DNA of 64,000 bases from contig NC_053412.1 in the NCBI RefSeq assembly GCF_016859285.1, positions 5,331,789 to 5,395,788 on the forward strand, in the 5' to 3' direction. Made by a program: the position numbers and the translations under genes. Numbering within the stretch: position 1 is the first letter of the stretch; each line of letters begins with the position of its first letter. The DNA comes from Xiphias gladius (taxonomy: Eukaryota; Chordata; Actinopteri; Istiophoriformes; Xiphiidae). The notes beneath the pieces were generated by a model. The model ran no database searches, was not told where the DNA came from, and was given only the letters and a program-made list of their open reading frames with translations. Positions 13,640 through 27,648 of the stretch are shown one piece after another.

Positions 13640-14064
13640 CGTTGCGTCACACCAAAACAGGAAGTTTTCAGAGTTTGCAGGCTAGTTTGCTATCCTGCGA
13701 GATAGCTAGGGAAATTGTCATGGTTTAGCAAACGTTTTAACCGTGTGGACAACCCGTCGCTGCCACTGGTGTCAAAGGATTTACTCAGTTGCAATTGTGA
13801 GTAAATATGTTCATCGGTGTATGTTTGTGATATGTAATTTATACGGGCACCTGTGAAGTCTGTGGATTAGCCGACGAGCTAGCTGGCGAGCTAACGTTGG
13901 CTGGGTCACGAAGCACACCTGGTAATTTCCGTCCGGATATTGTTTCTGCAGGTTTAGCTACAGGACTTTGGTTCAGAGTTACAGTGCTGACTGTTGTGCC
14001 CGGTGTCAGCTTTTCGTGTTTCGCCGTCTAGCTCGCTAGCCAGACAGCACCGTAACATGAAGTT
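13640..14064 (+). promoter_or_regulatory. Probable ccdc28a promoter and 5' leader
   Basis: There is no TATA box. The segment is less repetitive and more CG-containing than its surroundings. An ETS-like CAGGAAGT core sits at about 13661-13668. A possible leader intron has a donor ATT|GTGAGTAAA (intron from 13797) and an acceptor TGTTTCTGCAG (exon from 13952), but this is unproven. An upstream ATG at 14057 (A at -3) opens an 8-codon frame that ends at 14083, overlapping the main start at 14065, so it could damp translation. The transcription start cannot be placed by eye. Confidence 0.45.
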
Positions 14065-15770
<1,706 letters not shown>

Positions 15771-17168
15771 TTTTTCCTTCTCTTTTTTTTTTTTAATTCA
15801 ACCTCATCTGACCCGACAATTTGCCACCTAGGGATGCTTCAACAGATAAGGTGGAGTTGAAGCAAGCTTGAGTATTATGCCAGAAATGGCAACAAAGCCG
15901 TTCATCAGTGTTCCCTTTCTGCACAGGGGGGTGGATGTATTGTAAAATGCCCTAATAAGGATGCCCCAACAGCCTTACTTTTCATTGTTCACAGTATACC
16001 AACAGTGAGTGCTAAATACAGTGGCTAACATCAAGTAGAAAATAGCTGTAATCTTATTTTACTAAACAGTAAGATGAAATACTGAGCTACGATTGAATTT
16101 CAACACATCCTCTAATAAATCAGATACAGTATCTTTTGTCTCGTAGTCAGAGTTATATAGAGAGAGAGGTACAGTATATTTTACATATTGGCACTGGTGC
16201 ATCCCTATCATGGCCTGTTTTAAAGTCAAGTTGTAGTCAGTTCACTCATTTCAAAACAGTCTAGATTTGCAATACATTGCTAATCACAGTGATATTGACG
16301 TATAGAACTCACCTGGTTTTGTCCAGCAAACGATGAAAGAATATCCTCAGTGTTTGTTCATCAGCTTTGTTGAAAGTGAACTGACTGCAAACTTGCTCCT
16401 TTAGGAATTTTCTGGATTTATTTAAACTCATTCTGTTGCACTTTGTCGTATCTATCTAGCTGAATCAGTGCCACAAACTACATCCAGAGCTAGACATTTC
16501 AACATATAGATAGAGAAATATGTTTAGAATTGTTTCTCAACATTGAGCTTTAAACACAAGCTTAGACCTTATCTGTGAGACGATAAAACCTAGAAAGTAT
16601 TTCCTGATTTGATTAAATTATAGTTAGATTCAGTAAATCAGCCAAAAATAACATTAAAACATACAGTAGATTATGACCATAGAAACTGCACTGTATGTTA
16701 TGAGTGGAGAAAAAAAAAATCAGCGACTCCAGTTTGTAGTTTTTGCATAAATTTTCTTGCTACGTGTAAGTGGCCTGATATCACCTCCAACACATTGTTC
16801 AGTGTTGAATAGATTTGCACATATCCATGCAGCATGCAGAACACACTCCCGATCACTGGTGTGTTGCTTTGATGCTGGAAAAGACCGAATAATCCAAATG
16901 TTGACATCACAACCATGCCTTAATTTTTTCATTTCATCCTTTTTGCCTTATCGTTTCTAACCTTTCCAATGACTTTCATAGCACACGTTGATTTTAGGTT
17001 TGGATTCTGTGTTTAATATATAATCATTTGATGCTGCTTTGATTGTAAATTCTACTTTATTGTCTCCCTTTTTATTTTATTTTAACCAGTGTTGCTGGGG
17101 GGATGTGGGATTATTTTGAAGTGTTTTACTGTTTTAAGTTTTGGTGATTTTATTTTTATTGACTTATT
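15771..17168 (+). other. Probable ccdc28a 3' untranslated region
   Basis: About 1.4 kb separates the stop codon from the first well-placed polyadenylation signal at 17169. The sequence is AT-rich and has no coding potential that I recognise. An earlier AATAAA near 16114 could give a shorter transcript. Confidence 0.5.
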
Positions 17169-17174
17169 AATAAA
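17169..17174 (+). terminator. Polyadenylation signal AATAAA, probably ccdc28a
   Basis: A canonical AATAAA is followed within 40 nt by a GT/T-rich stretch (TATGTTGTCTG, then TTTTTTTTCTTT). The next gene's start codon lies about 770 bp downstream. Confidence 0.55.
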
Positions 17175-17699
17175 TATGTTGTCTGACTATATTGGCTGCT
17201 TTTTTTTTCTTTAAACCTTTTAAGAAAGGAAGAGTTCTGCCGAAATGTAGAAGTTAGAGGGAGAAAGTGTGAGAGAAAAAACAGGAAAGTAGAGCACTGT
17301 AAACTAAATTTAACTCACTTATCCTCTTCAGGTTCTCCATTAGATGAAGTGGTAACTCTTCTCGTGCATCACAAGTCCAACCCAAAGTTGTTAACATCAT
17401 TTTGGAGCATCTCGCTGCGTTCATTTGCTTATTCTTTTCTCTTGAAACTAAAGAGCGATGTAGTGATATATCTTGTGTTTCAGAGGTTTTCTCTCTATCT
17501 TTTGTTTTCCTTAAACTGATATTGTGTCTTATTGTGGGCAGCAGGTGTTGGGGGATCGGCTGACAATCCCACAAAAATGTCGGTCCTAGAAAAATATCCA
17601 TCTATTAATTAAATACAATTGATGAATGGTATTTAAACATTATTGAGAGGTTATTTACATCATGCTTGTTTATGATGACAACCTGCTGTCTGTTTCATG

Positions 17700-17941
17700 A
17701 TCACAGACCTTAGCCCTTCTTGTTATTTATGCGCAGGAGGGATGGGATAAGCTGTGCGAAGGAATGCGCTCATCCTTTTTGTTGATGCGTCTCTAAGGTT
17801 ACTGGGAGCAGAGCAGCACAATGGCAGCCTGTCAGCGGGTATTTCCTTAGAGGAGCGGGAAATCTGACGGTAAAGTAGGAGTTCACTGATTTAAACGGAG
17901 CTCCGGGCGTTTTCCCCCAAGTGAGGCGTCGCTCGGTGTGA
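17700..17941 (+). promoter_or_regulatory. Probable ect2l promoter/leader
   Basis: This is the GC-richer segment directly before the ect2l start, with no TATA box. An ATG in strong context (ACAATGG, 17821) opens a 9-codon frame that stops at 17850, so a regulatory upstream ORF is possible if the leader reaches that far. An in-frame TGA sits immediately before the 17942 start codon. Confidence 0.4.
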
Positions 17942-20900
17942 ATGTACATGGAGACGAACCTGAGATCAGGTCTTCACTCGGTGACGCGGTGGCAGCCGAG
18001 CCGGGCGGACCGCGAACCGCAGCAAGCGCGCAGCCTGCGGTCCGACACCCGCTTCAGCGCCTGGACTCCCCTGAACAACAAGCAGAGCAACCTGCAGGTC
18101 AGAGGAACAAATACCGACAGAACCGGGGGGGTTACAGAATGAACTTTGAGATGATATTAGGTTGCTTTTTTAATAATCGCCACCAGGTGGCAGGGATGGC
18201 CAGATCATAGCCCTGTGCGCCACACGAAAACCCGCCGCCCTCTGATACTTCTTTTTAAAAGCCGTATTGTGGTGATGATGTTGTAGATTGCATAAAAAGC
18301 CTTAAAACCTTAACACGACGGCCTAATGTTCTGGGTTTTGTATGTGTTGTCAATATTCCTAACGCGCAACAACACTTTGGTCAACTTTGGTTTGGTTAAC
18401 TGGCCGATTTGGAAGAGGTGCGCAAACTGGCGTCCCTTCTTTGCCTCCAGTCGACCTTGCGCAATTAAAGACATATGGGAAATTAAATTTGTTGATTTAT
18501 AATTTAACCGACACTGTACCTTACTGTTTGCCTCGAAGTAGTACAAAAAAAAAGACTCTGAGCATGCAGGCCGAAGTCCCTTAATTTGCCTTTATTTGAA
18601 TACAGATGAAGTAAATGATAATGCCCCTTATTATAGCCACTGTAGCATTTTATGTAAGTGAATGAAGAAAAAAAAAAAATGCAGACCTTCGACGCACAGT
18701 CAGGGCTTTATTGTTTATTCCCCTTTGAAAAATGACTCACACAAGCTGTTTACTCAAAAACTATCCTCAAAGTAGATTAACACCATTTGAATGTCAGCAA
18801 AAAAAAAAAAAAAAAGATTAACAGCATAAACTAATGCACACAGTGGGGGGACAGAGGCCTTTATCATTTCTTTTTATTTAACTCCTACCCTGCTGCACAA
18901 AATATCACTAACATTAACCTTTCAGCGTTATTTGTGTGAGGAAAAGCCATAAGAGGTAGGAGCCAATATTTACCTCAATCTGTAAGAAATAAATGTGAAT
19001 AAATTGAGATAATGGGGGGGGGGGTTCAGAAAGGCTAACATAAATGGTTTGCAATTCATTACACATGTGTATTGAAAAAGTAAAGCAAGACTTGACTCAG
19101 CTCTAGGTTGGTTTTAGTCATGGTCTCATCAGACTAACATTTTTCAGCCGTGATCACACCATTAGTCTTTTTTTTGTTTGTTTTTAATAAGTATCTGGAC
19201 TTTTGCCTGTCCCATGGTCTTCACCAGTGTTTTTTCGAAAGCCAGTTTGTAGCTTTTGGCAAAGCGGGCCGACTCCTATGCAGCGAGGTGCAGCTTCCTT
19301 AAGTTGTCTTAGGCTTGTTGCTGTCACGTCTCCATTTACTCCCAGTTATTTGAGGACAGGATGAACCTTCTGCTCCACTGGTTTGATCTGTGGACTGACA
19401 AGCAGAGGAAACACCTGCTGCATTCTCTGCTCACACGCTGCACCAAGTCACAGCTCAAGTAAGGTCATTCCTAACCACTTTCTTTTTTTATGTGTATTTA
19501 TATCATTACCATTACATGTTATTAATCTCTTGCCACCCTTCACACCTCTTTTTGTTGAGAATTTCTCTGATTACTGTTTTGTTGTGTTTTTTCTCAGCTT
19601 CAAACAAAACTTGGTTAATTAAATTAGATTTACGGGCTTTAAAATGAAAATCCTCTGACTATCTGAGCAGGTACTGTAGGGATTTACTGATCGGGATGGT
19701 TCCTGTGATTAAAGTGGACTTCACGGTGGTGCTGCCTCGGTTTCTGTCGCTGTATGTGATGTCATTCCTGTCCCCTCGTGATCTCTGCTCCGCTGCCCAA
19801 GTCAGCTGGCACTGGAGGGTCCTGGCTGAACAGGTGAGAAGCCCACAAAAAGAGGTATTTGAAATTTAGTTGTGGGCCACTGATCAGGTCTTAATAAAAA
19901 GGAATAAACCTTCTGGTCCGTCCTTTCTTCAGGACTGTATCTGGGCAGGTCGATGCATCCGAAGAGGCTGGTTCCTTCCCTACGCCCCTGGAGAAAAAGA
20001 GTTTGGAGCATGGAAGAGCCACTATGTCTCCTGCGTCTCCACACTGGACTGGCTCACTCCCCGAGAGGCGGCAGAGCAGTACGGGACCCTCAACCAGCAA
20101 AGCACAGGGATGACGGAGGAGGAGGAAGAGAGGAGGCAGGAGAGGAGGATCAGGCAGATGATCAGAGAAAAAATTCAGGAGGAGAAGAGTGAGTGGGAAA
20201 GAAAGAAATCAAACGAATCAGCAAGGTCTTAAAATAAACCTAACAAGTTTTTGAAGTGTTATCAAAGTTGTGGGTTTATCTCAAGAACTTTTAAATTACT
20301 CATGTTTTGTTTTTACTGCTCTTCTCTTTGTGGTAAGTAAAGCCGAAGTAGCTTATATCTGTGATATTTGCAGGGCTATCTATGAGAACCAGGAGAGCAT
20401 GGGGCAGCTACACAAAGCAAGAAGGAGTCAGAGGTGGAAGTACCCTCACAGGGAGGAGGCCTAGCTCTGGGATAACATTCAGCTCTTGGCCCTCCCTCTC
20501 CTGGCCTCCGAGGACTGTTGGCTCTTCCAGCCTCTGTCTTAACCTGGGCGGGGGACAGTCCATGAGGGAAGCTCAGAGGGTGGAGAGAGTCCAGGCCTCC
20601 AGTTCGTTCGGGTGATCGTCTGAAACTGTTTTAGTGATATAACCTTCTATTCAGAACAGATACCTGTGTTTTCAGATACAGTGACCTACACATTTATGAG
20701 ACAATACAAAACAAGAGCTCTGCAATGATTCCTATCCTTGTGAAGCTGTCAGTTAACCGGACATTTGCCAGGAGAAGCGGGTCATTTTCAAACCTCCATG
20801 ATTCTGTAAACCAGTGGTAGGCAAACGGCAGCCGTGAGCCAATGGGGCCCTCCAACAAAAATATTTGGCCCCTGAACTTTTCACTTTCATACTTTACATC

Positions 20901-23900
20901 AAAACCTTTATATTATTTTCCACAAATCTACTATCAGTAGATACAGTCAGTCAATAGTAAATCTCTTATAAATTACATCTCTAGTCTGGTGGTGCAACAC
21001 AGAGCAAACATTTTCATGTTGAGTTATTTTTTGCAAAATGAGTATTAATATAGATCGCTCTAATTCTGTTTCAGTCCTCTCTCACTAATGGGAAAAATGA
21101 CACCTGCTGTTTTTATGAATGTTGAACGAGCTAAAAGAAGCAAACCATCGAAACACGTCGAAAGCATACCGTGTATAAGCCTGTGTTTCCACTGCGGCTG
21201 TAAAATGGCGACCCCACCACTGAACAGTTATGGCCCATGATGGAACCTATTTCCTCGCCCCTGTTGTAAACTCTTTCTCAGAAAGTGTCTCGGAAATGGC
21301 AAGCTTCACAAGACACGCTAATGTATTAAGGTGTGATTTATATTTGAAATCAAACCATATATCCTCTTCTAGCGAAAGACTGAACAAAGCCAGTGCTGCG
21401 CTGTCCTCCTTCACCTACGGACCTGCACCACAAAAGACAGTCTCGCCCATCCATCGCACGACTCCTGCCCTCTTATTGCTGATCTCCAACAGAATTCCTG
21501 CCTATGAGGTAAGAGGAAAATTTAGGAGTCGTCCCGTCTCTCGGCCTAATCCTCAATCTCTTTTGTACTATGGAATAGAGAGGAAGATAACATTGTAGAT
21601 GTGGAATTGAACGTTTTTTAAAAATGCATTGGGAAGATTAAAAAAAAAAAAAATTCTCCCTGTCTGCTGTTTCTCTCTTTCCCCATGCTCAATCCAGTTG
21701 GTGCTGAGTGGTGTGAAGGCAGGAGTGACTGTGGTTGTGTACGACCACAGAGGGACTCTCTCAGCTCTGTTAACCCAGGTGGAGAGGGCTGTTTTTGGGC
21801 AGAGAGCGCAGAGGCTGGGCCTGCTAGCTCCAGGAGGAACGGAAGAAATCCATCTGCTTCACAGTGAGAATTAATAATCCTGTATCCTTAATGCTTGGAA
21901 ACACTGCCAGGCCTCATTCCAGTCCAACTGGAGCCTACAGTGCTAAAAGTTTATCTCTGAGGATACTGTGAAACACATCTGCTTAAACCATTTCATGGCT
22001 TATTCTATTAGGATAGCACCTTTTTTTTCCATGTCCATGGCTATCCTCATCTTTTGGCTAAGTGCTGGCCCAAGACTAATTATCATAAATATTACATTAA
22101 AGTTGAATTTTAGTTTACGTAGGGCTCACCTTCTCATCTAAATTTAAAATACCAGATACATACAAAGTACCTTGTGGATTCAACAACATAACTCTGTAGC
22201 ACGCTGATTAATTTACTTAGTCAGAGTTATCCTTTTTGCCCATGAGGTCATCGTTTGGAAAGCTGATTTTACTGGAACACAAGGTGTATTTTTAGCGTTA
22301 CTTCATGCCATGAGACTTTCAAGTTTGTCATCTAATGACATCACCTCAACTGGTTACTAATAACAGATCGGAAAAAATAACCAAAACTTGAACCTTAATG
22401 TCATGTTTTAAGTTAAATTTAAGGGTAATCTGGTTGTCTGTGGTTTGGGAAAATGCTCTGATCCCTTGGTTTACGAAATCCCCTTCAAACCTGATTGGTT
22501 AAAGATGGAAATGCAGGTTCTTTAAACTGAAAACAGTTTCAAGTCTTCGTTTCTGAAAAGTTGACATTTAAAGGAACCTTATTTTCAGACCTTTTTTCAG
22601 TTTAATAATCGTCATTGTTTTTTATCTTTGACCCTTCAGGTAGCAGCTTGTCAGAGAGGACTTTACTGACCCCCAACCACAGAGAATTCTGGGAAAAACT
22701 GTGTGGCTGGGTGGCACCGACTGAGGACGGAGGAGGGATTGACATCTTCTCCCCACTGGCTGCATCTGGTAGGTAGATGTGGACACACACACGCTTCTCT
22801 GTGTTCCTGTCAGTGTTTCTGCTTCTGTGTCACTAACTCCCATTCCCTGTCTCTCTGTCTCTCTCACTTGCTCTCATTCCCACAGCATCAGGAGTGGCTC
22901 TCATCCAGACTCTCTCTACTTTGACTGGTCTGGAGGTTTGGGCACCGATGGGTCTTGTCAGCGGAAGTTTCCAGAACAGTGAGTCTCCCATGCACAAGAC
23001 TTTAACTCAGCTGTGAAACTTCAACTGAAAAATGTTTGCCAAGAGCCCAAAGTTTAGCAATATAGTCATTGTGTCCTCAAAACTACCACTAACACCTCCG
23101 AAAATATCCAAGCCAGCAGGCGCCCAATGTGATTCTTGGGCCATTGGGTTATCTTGACTTTCTTGAAATACTTAAAGTTCAAAGTTTTCATGAAATCAAA
23201 CCCCATTTCTGATACTATTTATGGTTGACATTTTGTTCTGCAAATCTGTGCAATGTATTTACATTCAGTAATTCCTTCTCTGTAGTATAGTATAGTACAG
23301 TACTTTTCATTGTTAGTGTCGGGGTCCGCCGTTCCCACGTTGGATCCAAAATGTCTTCACGTGTGTGCATCAGCATAGTTTACTGTTCACTCTCTTTACA
23401 ATGTATCAGGGCTGCATTAAGTTACTGCTCAGGAAATAAAGGATGGCTTTTATTGTGAAGAAGCAATAGGAAACACATTATATATATTTGGCGCTGTGGT
23501 TGGCGCTGGCCTCAATCCGTTATCAAAAACATCTATACAAAACAAGAAGACTCTCATTTTTTGCATTTTTTTGGACAAAGCAGCCTTTCAACCCCTGTTA
23601 GCTTTAGTATTAAAACGCCCTTGCTGTCACTATTGTAACCACTATTGTCTCCAAATTAAGCAAGACTGCGTCATGTTAAAGCCACAAGTAACGTGTTTTT
23701 GTTTTTTGTGGGGTTTTTTTGTTTTGTTTTTTTTTTCTTTTAATCAACACTTACCCTCTCCCAGTCCTGAGTGAGTGGTCTGACAGCAGTGTGTGCACCG
23801 GGCCACCGAACCAGCAACCAGCAGCCCCGGCATTCCAGTACGTGTGTGAGAGTATATTGCAGGGCTGGTGCAGACAGGCCAAGTGGATGGAGGAGGCTCT

Positions 23901-25882
23901 GGGGGAGCTGAGGAGCTGCCCGGGGCCACAACTACAGCAAGTCAGTCTCCTGGCCAGGGGCCGAGCTCTGGGTGGGTCTCACACACATGTAGATTCAAAT
24001 ACAGGCACACGCAGCACCAATAGCAAGTTGAAACACATGTGTGCATACTCCGTGTCCTGTAAACTTGCTGAAGAATCTCTTAATATATTTATAGGTCATT
24101 TTCTGGGGGAGAAAATCTGCCTTGAGGAGCTTTCTGTGTCTAAAGATGTGAGTGAGGCTCTGACTGAGGGACTCACTGCTCTCACCAGACAGGAAGAGGT
24201 GGGAATGACTGTACAGGAGTTTTGTAATACGCAATTACCATAAGCCCATGGCAAAAAATATTAGCCATGGATAGCATCCTGTCAGTCCAATTGTCTAATT
24301 CCTAATTTCTGCTCTTGCTTCTTCAGACCAGACCGCTGCAGTTTCTTGCCATCTTCCTGTCAAGATGGAGTGAGGAGAAGGAGGGAGAAGACCGTAGTCC
24401 AGAGGACAAGGGGAGAACCAAAGAAGCAGATGACTTCTCGTTGGCACCACATAGCTCACAGAGATCCCTACCTGAGCTACCACAAGTGTGTGCACTTTGA
24501 ATTTGTCCATCCAGAGAAGATGAAAGGAGCACGCTTCATCTTTATGGGTCGTTGTTTTGCCTTTAGGCGGTGTTCGATTGGAGAGGTGTAGTTGCCAGAG
24601 AGCTGCACCACAGCGAGTGTCTTTATCTGGGGAGACTGGGCGCTGTGCTGAAGGTATACCTTCCATTTTTTAGCTTGATGATTCGCAGAGTGTAACGTTT
24701 CAGGAAATTCGGTGACATTATCACACGTTTAGTTGCCGAGAGGCTATCGCTTGGTGCAGGTGCAGTCCCACTGGACATGACGTTTAATCAGACTTAGAAC
24801 CATTTCCCCTGAAACTGAATGGATATTAGATAATGCTGTCTAGTCAAGTTCAGAAAACGGATGCAAACTTATAGGAACTCATCCCTTCAGTAAACTGTGG
24901 GGAGTATATATAATGCAATTTTAAACGAGGTGTTTCAGATATGAAACAAATCATGGTTCTGCAGCTGCATGGCCTATATATTGTCCCACTTTTTTTTATT
25001 AGTCTCCGACATGGGCAGGATAACGTATGTGTTTTCAGAGCCATCACCCACCCAGAAGGTGTTGTGTTTGTTCATTTAGGTGGAGGTGAGAGCAGAAGAG
25101 AACAGTCAGTGTTAGAAAACCGAGGTATTTAATTGATACATGTCCATGCTCTGTGGTGAAGGTGTACCAGGAGCCTCTTACAGCAGCTCTGAACTCCAAC
25201 CGAGCCATTCTCAGCTATGCAGACATCCAGATTATCTTCAACCCTGTCACACAAATACTGGGGCTCAACAGGTACGCTTACACACACACCGAAATATTTG
25301 TATGATACTGTCTTGTTTGCATCCGTCTGTCTGGACGTGGCATGATAAGTGTATCTGCGTGTGTGTGTGTGTGTTTGTTGCAGAGTGTTTCAGGTAGATT
25401 TACATGCAAGGCTGCAGCAGTGGGGTCCAGAGCAGCGTATTGGAGATGTGTTTGTAAAACTGTGCTCAGGCCTCAGAGTCTACACCAACTACCTTAACAA
25501 CTACACCACTGCCCTGTGCACCATCGACAAGGTAAAGGCAAACAATGTGTTCGTTGCCACCCATTCATATCAGAGGCACCTCAAGATAGCTAGTTCAACT
25601 AGTTCTATTTAAGTTTTAGTTTTGTACAGCACCTTGAGAGAGCCTTTGCCTCTGTCTGATCTCTGCACTGCTTTTATTCTGCATTTGGTCAGTGGTTTTA
25701 TGAGCTGGAGCTTGTGAAGACAGTTTGAGAGACATCAGCTTTGTGGGTTTTTATAAGATTATAATAATCAAATACACAGTATCTCTGGCTAATTCGGTTA
25801 AAGGTATAATATATTATAATTTTATGAACAGCCAGTTCAACAGTTTTGTTATATGATATGTAAGCAAAGAATGGTGTGTGGT

Positions 25883-25972
<90 letters not shown>

Positions 25973-27648
25973 AGTGCAGGGAGACAAAACCTGCATTTCG
26001 GGCTTTCCTGAAAAGAGCAGACAGAACTCTTGCAACACACATGCTGAGGTAACAGCACACACATATACACTTATATGTTGTGTTTTCCAATCAATATCCA
26101 TATTTGACCAAAAACAACATGTATACATCAAACCACAGTGTGTGAAAACACGTCTGTATATGTGTGTGTGCGAAGCCTACAGGAGCTGCTGCTGTGCCCA
26201 GTGTGGAGAACAGAGGAGTATGTGACTCTGCTTCAAGCTCTGTCTTTACACACACACCCTGGTCACCCTGACCACACACACCTGTCCTCTGCCCTCAGCA
26301 CAATGCTACGCTACAGAGAATTCATACAAAAGGTATGGCAGCTGAACACGGGATACAGATACTGTACATGCGACTCTAACAATGATTTGAAAATCCACCT
26401 GTCATCTTTTAAAAAAATCATTTTTAATCTGTATATAATTTTGTTTTTTGTTTTTTTTTGTTTTGATCATTTAGTGTAAGCTACAAAACTGTTAAAACAT
26501 TTTTAATGTGTTTAGTTATTTTCACTGTATTGTGTTTATATACCGTAGAAACCATGAGACCCATTGATATTTGCTGTTGATATTTGTTTTATGTCACAAC
26601 CATCATCACGAGCAGACAACACGAACACCTAACACATGCCGGGTGTGCCAGCTTATAGCCCACTTGAATATGACTCTACTCCACTCTTTTATACAAATAC
26701 TATAGTTTGTATTAAATGTGCAAAACTGCAATAATTACATAAATGTTTTGGGTTTTTTTTCTTCCCGTTTCAGTTGAAGCGTAACTCAGAGAGAGACAGA
26801 CTGATGGAGGAAACACAGCAGCTGATTCAAGGCTGTCCGGTAAAAAACACAGCTCCTTACCTCCGTTTTATTCCCTTCCACTCGCTCTTGAAACGCATGC
26901 TACTACTGCTGTACTCATAAATAAAAGTTGTAGCATTTTGTTATGACCGTGTTGTGTGTTGCGTATGTGTGTGTAGAAGCTCAATGAGGGAAACCGGCAG
27001 CTGATAATAACTCAGGACGCTGCTTTGCTCAGGAGTCCTGATGAACAGATTCCAGACTCTCTCAGGTAGTAGCACGTTCACAGGAAACGCTGCATAACCA
27101 CACTGAAAATAATGCAAGCCTGCGTGTCTAACTAAATCATAACCTACATTCCTACGTCCATCCTGCGTGTTTGTGTGTACGTGCATGATTAGGACCTACG
27201 AGCAGGTGTCTGAGGTGGGCCTCTTCCTGTTTAACGACGCTTTGGTGCTGACACGGCGAAACGTGCATCACACACCTTTCACGTTGGCTCAGAGGAGCAC
27301 ACACACTTTCCTGGCCTCTGTGGCCCTCACCAGCCTGGCTGTCAGAGAGATCACTCACACACGCTGTAAGTTAGGTACCCTATGAAGAATATAGTCAATA
27401 ACGTTAGCATTTTGGTATTTTTCAGTAATCTCCAGTATATGATTATATAATCTTGGGCCTTCTTCTTGATAAATCCTGAAAGTTCCAGTAACATTAATGT
27501 GTCTGTCTGCCTAGATGTGTGCCATGCCTTTGTCCTGGAGGGCCCTTGTCGTTCCTGGGTCTGTGCCACACAAAGAGGTGAGGAGAGAGATCACTTCCTG
27601 TCTGTGCTGCGTTCAGCCATCGACTCTGCTCTGACAGGACATCAGTGA
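17942..27648 (+). CDS. ect2l: ECT2-like F-box/RhoGEF protein (21 coding exons)
   Basis: Exons: 17942-18097, 19346-19458, 19671-19833, 19933-20188, 20374-20611, 21373-21508, 21698-21863, 22640-22768, 22886-22978, 23765-23971, 24095-24198, 24327-24485, 24567-24653, 25162-25271, 25384-25531, 25975-26048, 26176-26332, 26774-26839, 26977-27065, 27193-27365, 27515-27648. They total 2,958 bases, or 985 aa, without a frame break (human is about 900 aa). Residues 111-155 ([18 protein letters not shown]...) are an F-box, which in other proteins binds Skp1. Residues 145-180 ([33 protein letters not shown]) match ECT2L. A Dbl-homology domain spans about 641-835 and a PH domain about 858-980, predicting Rho-family nucleotide exchange at membranes. 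The DH CR3 helix reads CPVWRTEEY instead of the usual PVQRIPRY, so activity is uncertain. An in-frame TGA precedes the start; Met3 is an alternative. Exons 5 and 6 are the least conserved and their borders the least certain. Confidence 0.9.
18180..18193 (+). promoter_or_regulatory. CTCF-type motif in ect2l intron 1
   Basis: CCACCAGGTGGCAG fits every position of the CTCF core consensus CCASYAGRKGGCRS. It lies 83 bp after the first ect2l coding exon, close to the promoter. The motif also contains an E-box (CAGGTG). Occupancy is not shown by sequence. Confidence 0.6.
20812..21222. mobile_element. Possible hAT-derived non-autonomous element in ect2l intron 5
   Basis: The left end, CAGTGGTAGGCAAACGGCAG, resembles hAT transposon termini of the type CAGTGGTNGGCAAAC. 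A possible right end, CCCCACCACTG, lies about 400 bp away. The inverted match is short and I see no clear 8-bp target duplication, so the boundaries are tentative. Confidence 0.3.
25889..25970 (+). repeat. (TG)41 tract abutting an ect2l 3' splice site
   Basis: An uninterrupted run of 41 TG units is separated from exon 16 (25975-26048) only by TCAG. It occupies the place of the polypyrimidine tract. Imperfect TG units precede it (GGTGTGTGGTTGTGCG). Confidence 0.97.

Larger units (their letters stand above)
1..13640. other. Long stretch with no supportable gene (upstream of ccdc28a)
   Basis: I find no exon chain that I recognise on either strand. The open frames are short and mostly run through dinucleotide repeats or purine/pyrimidine-rich tracts, for example 3640-3880, 4050-4180, 5490-5790 and 8330-8480. 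In human, NHSL1 lies upstream of CCDC28A on the opposite strand. I looked for its conserved first-exon and common-exon peptides and did not see them. This could be intergenic DNA or the intron of a gene whose exons lie to the left. Other contents are listed separately: microsatellites, a candidate exon at 8206-8326, a G-quadruplex motif and a hairpin at 13217. Confidence 0.6.

Noticed and set aside
20374..20611. Treating ect2l exon 5 as intron or pseudo-sequence because it is diverged
   Set aside because: Acceptor, donor and phase all fit, and leaving it out (238 bases, not a multiple of three) breaks the frame into exon 6.
23719..24243. Continuous 174-codon plus-strand frame across ect2l exons 10-11
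   Set aside because: It reads through a short intron that happens to lack stops. The splice signals at 23971/23972 and 24094/24095 and the family match support two separate exons.
26164..26225. Acceptor CCTACAG at 26182 for ect2l exon 17
   Set aside because: It gives the wrong phase after exon 16 (two bases carried over). The acceptor GCGAAG at 26175 restores [11 protein letters not shown], as expected for the DH domain.
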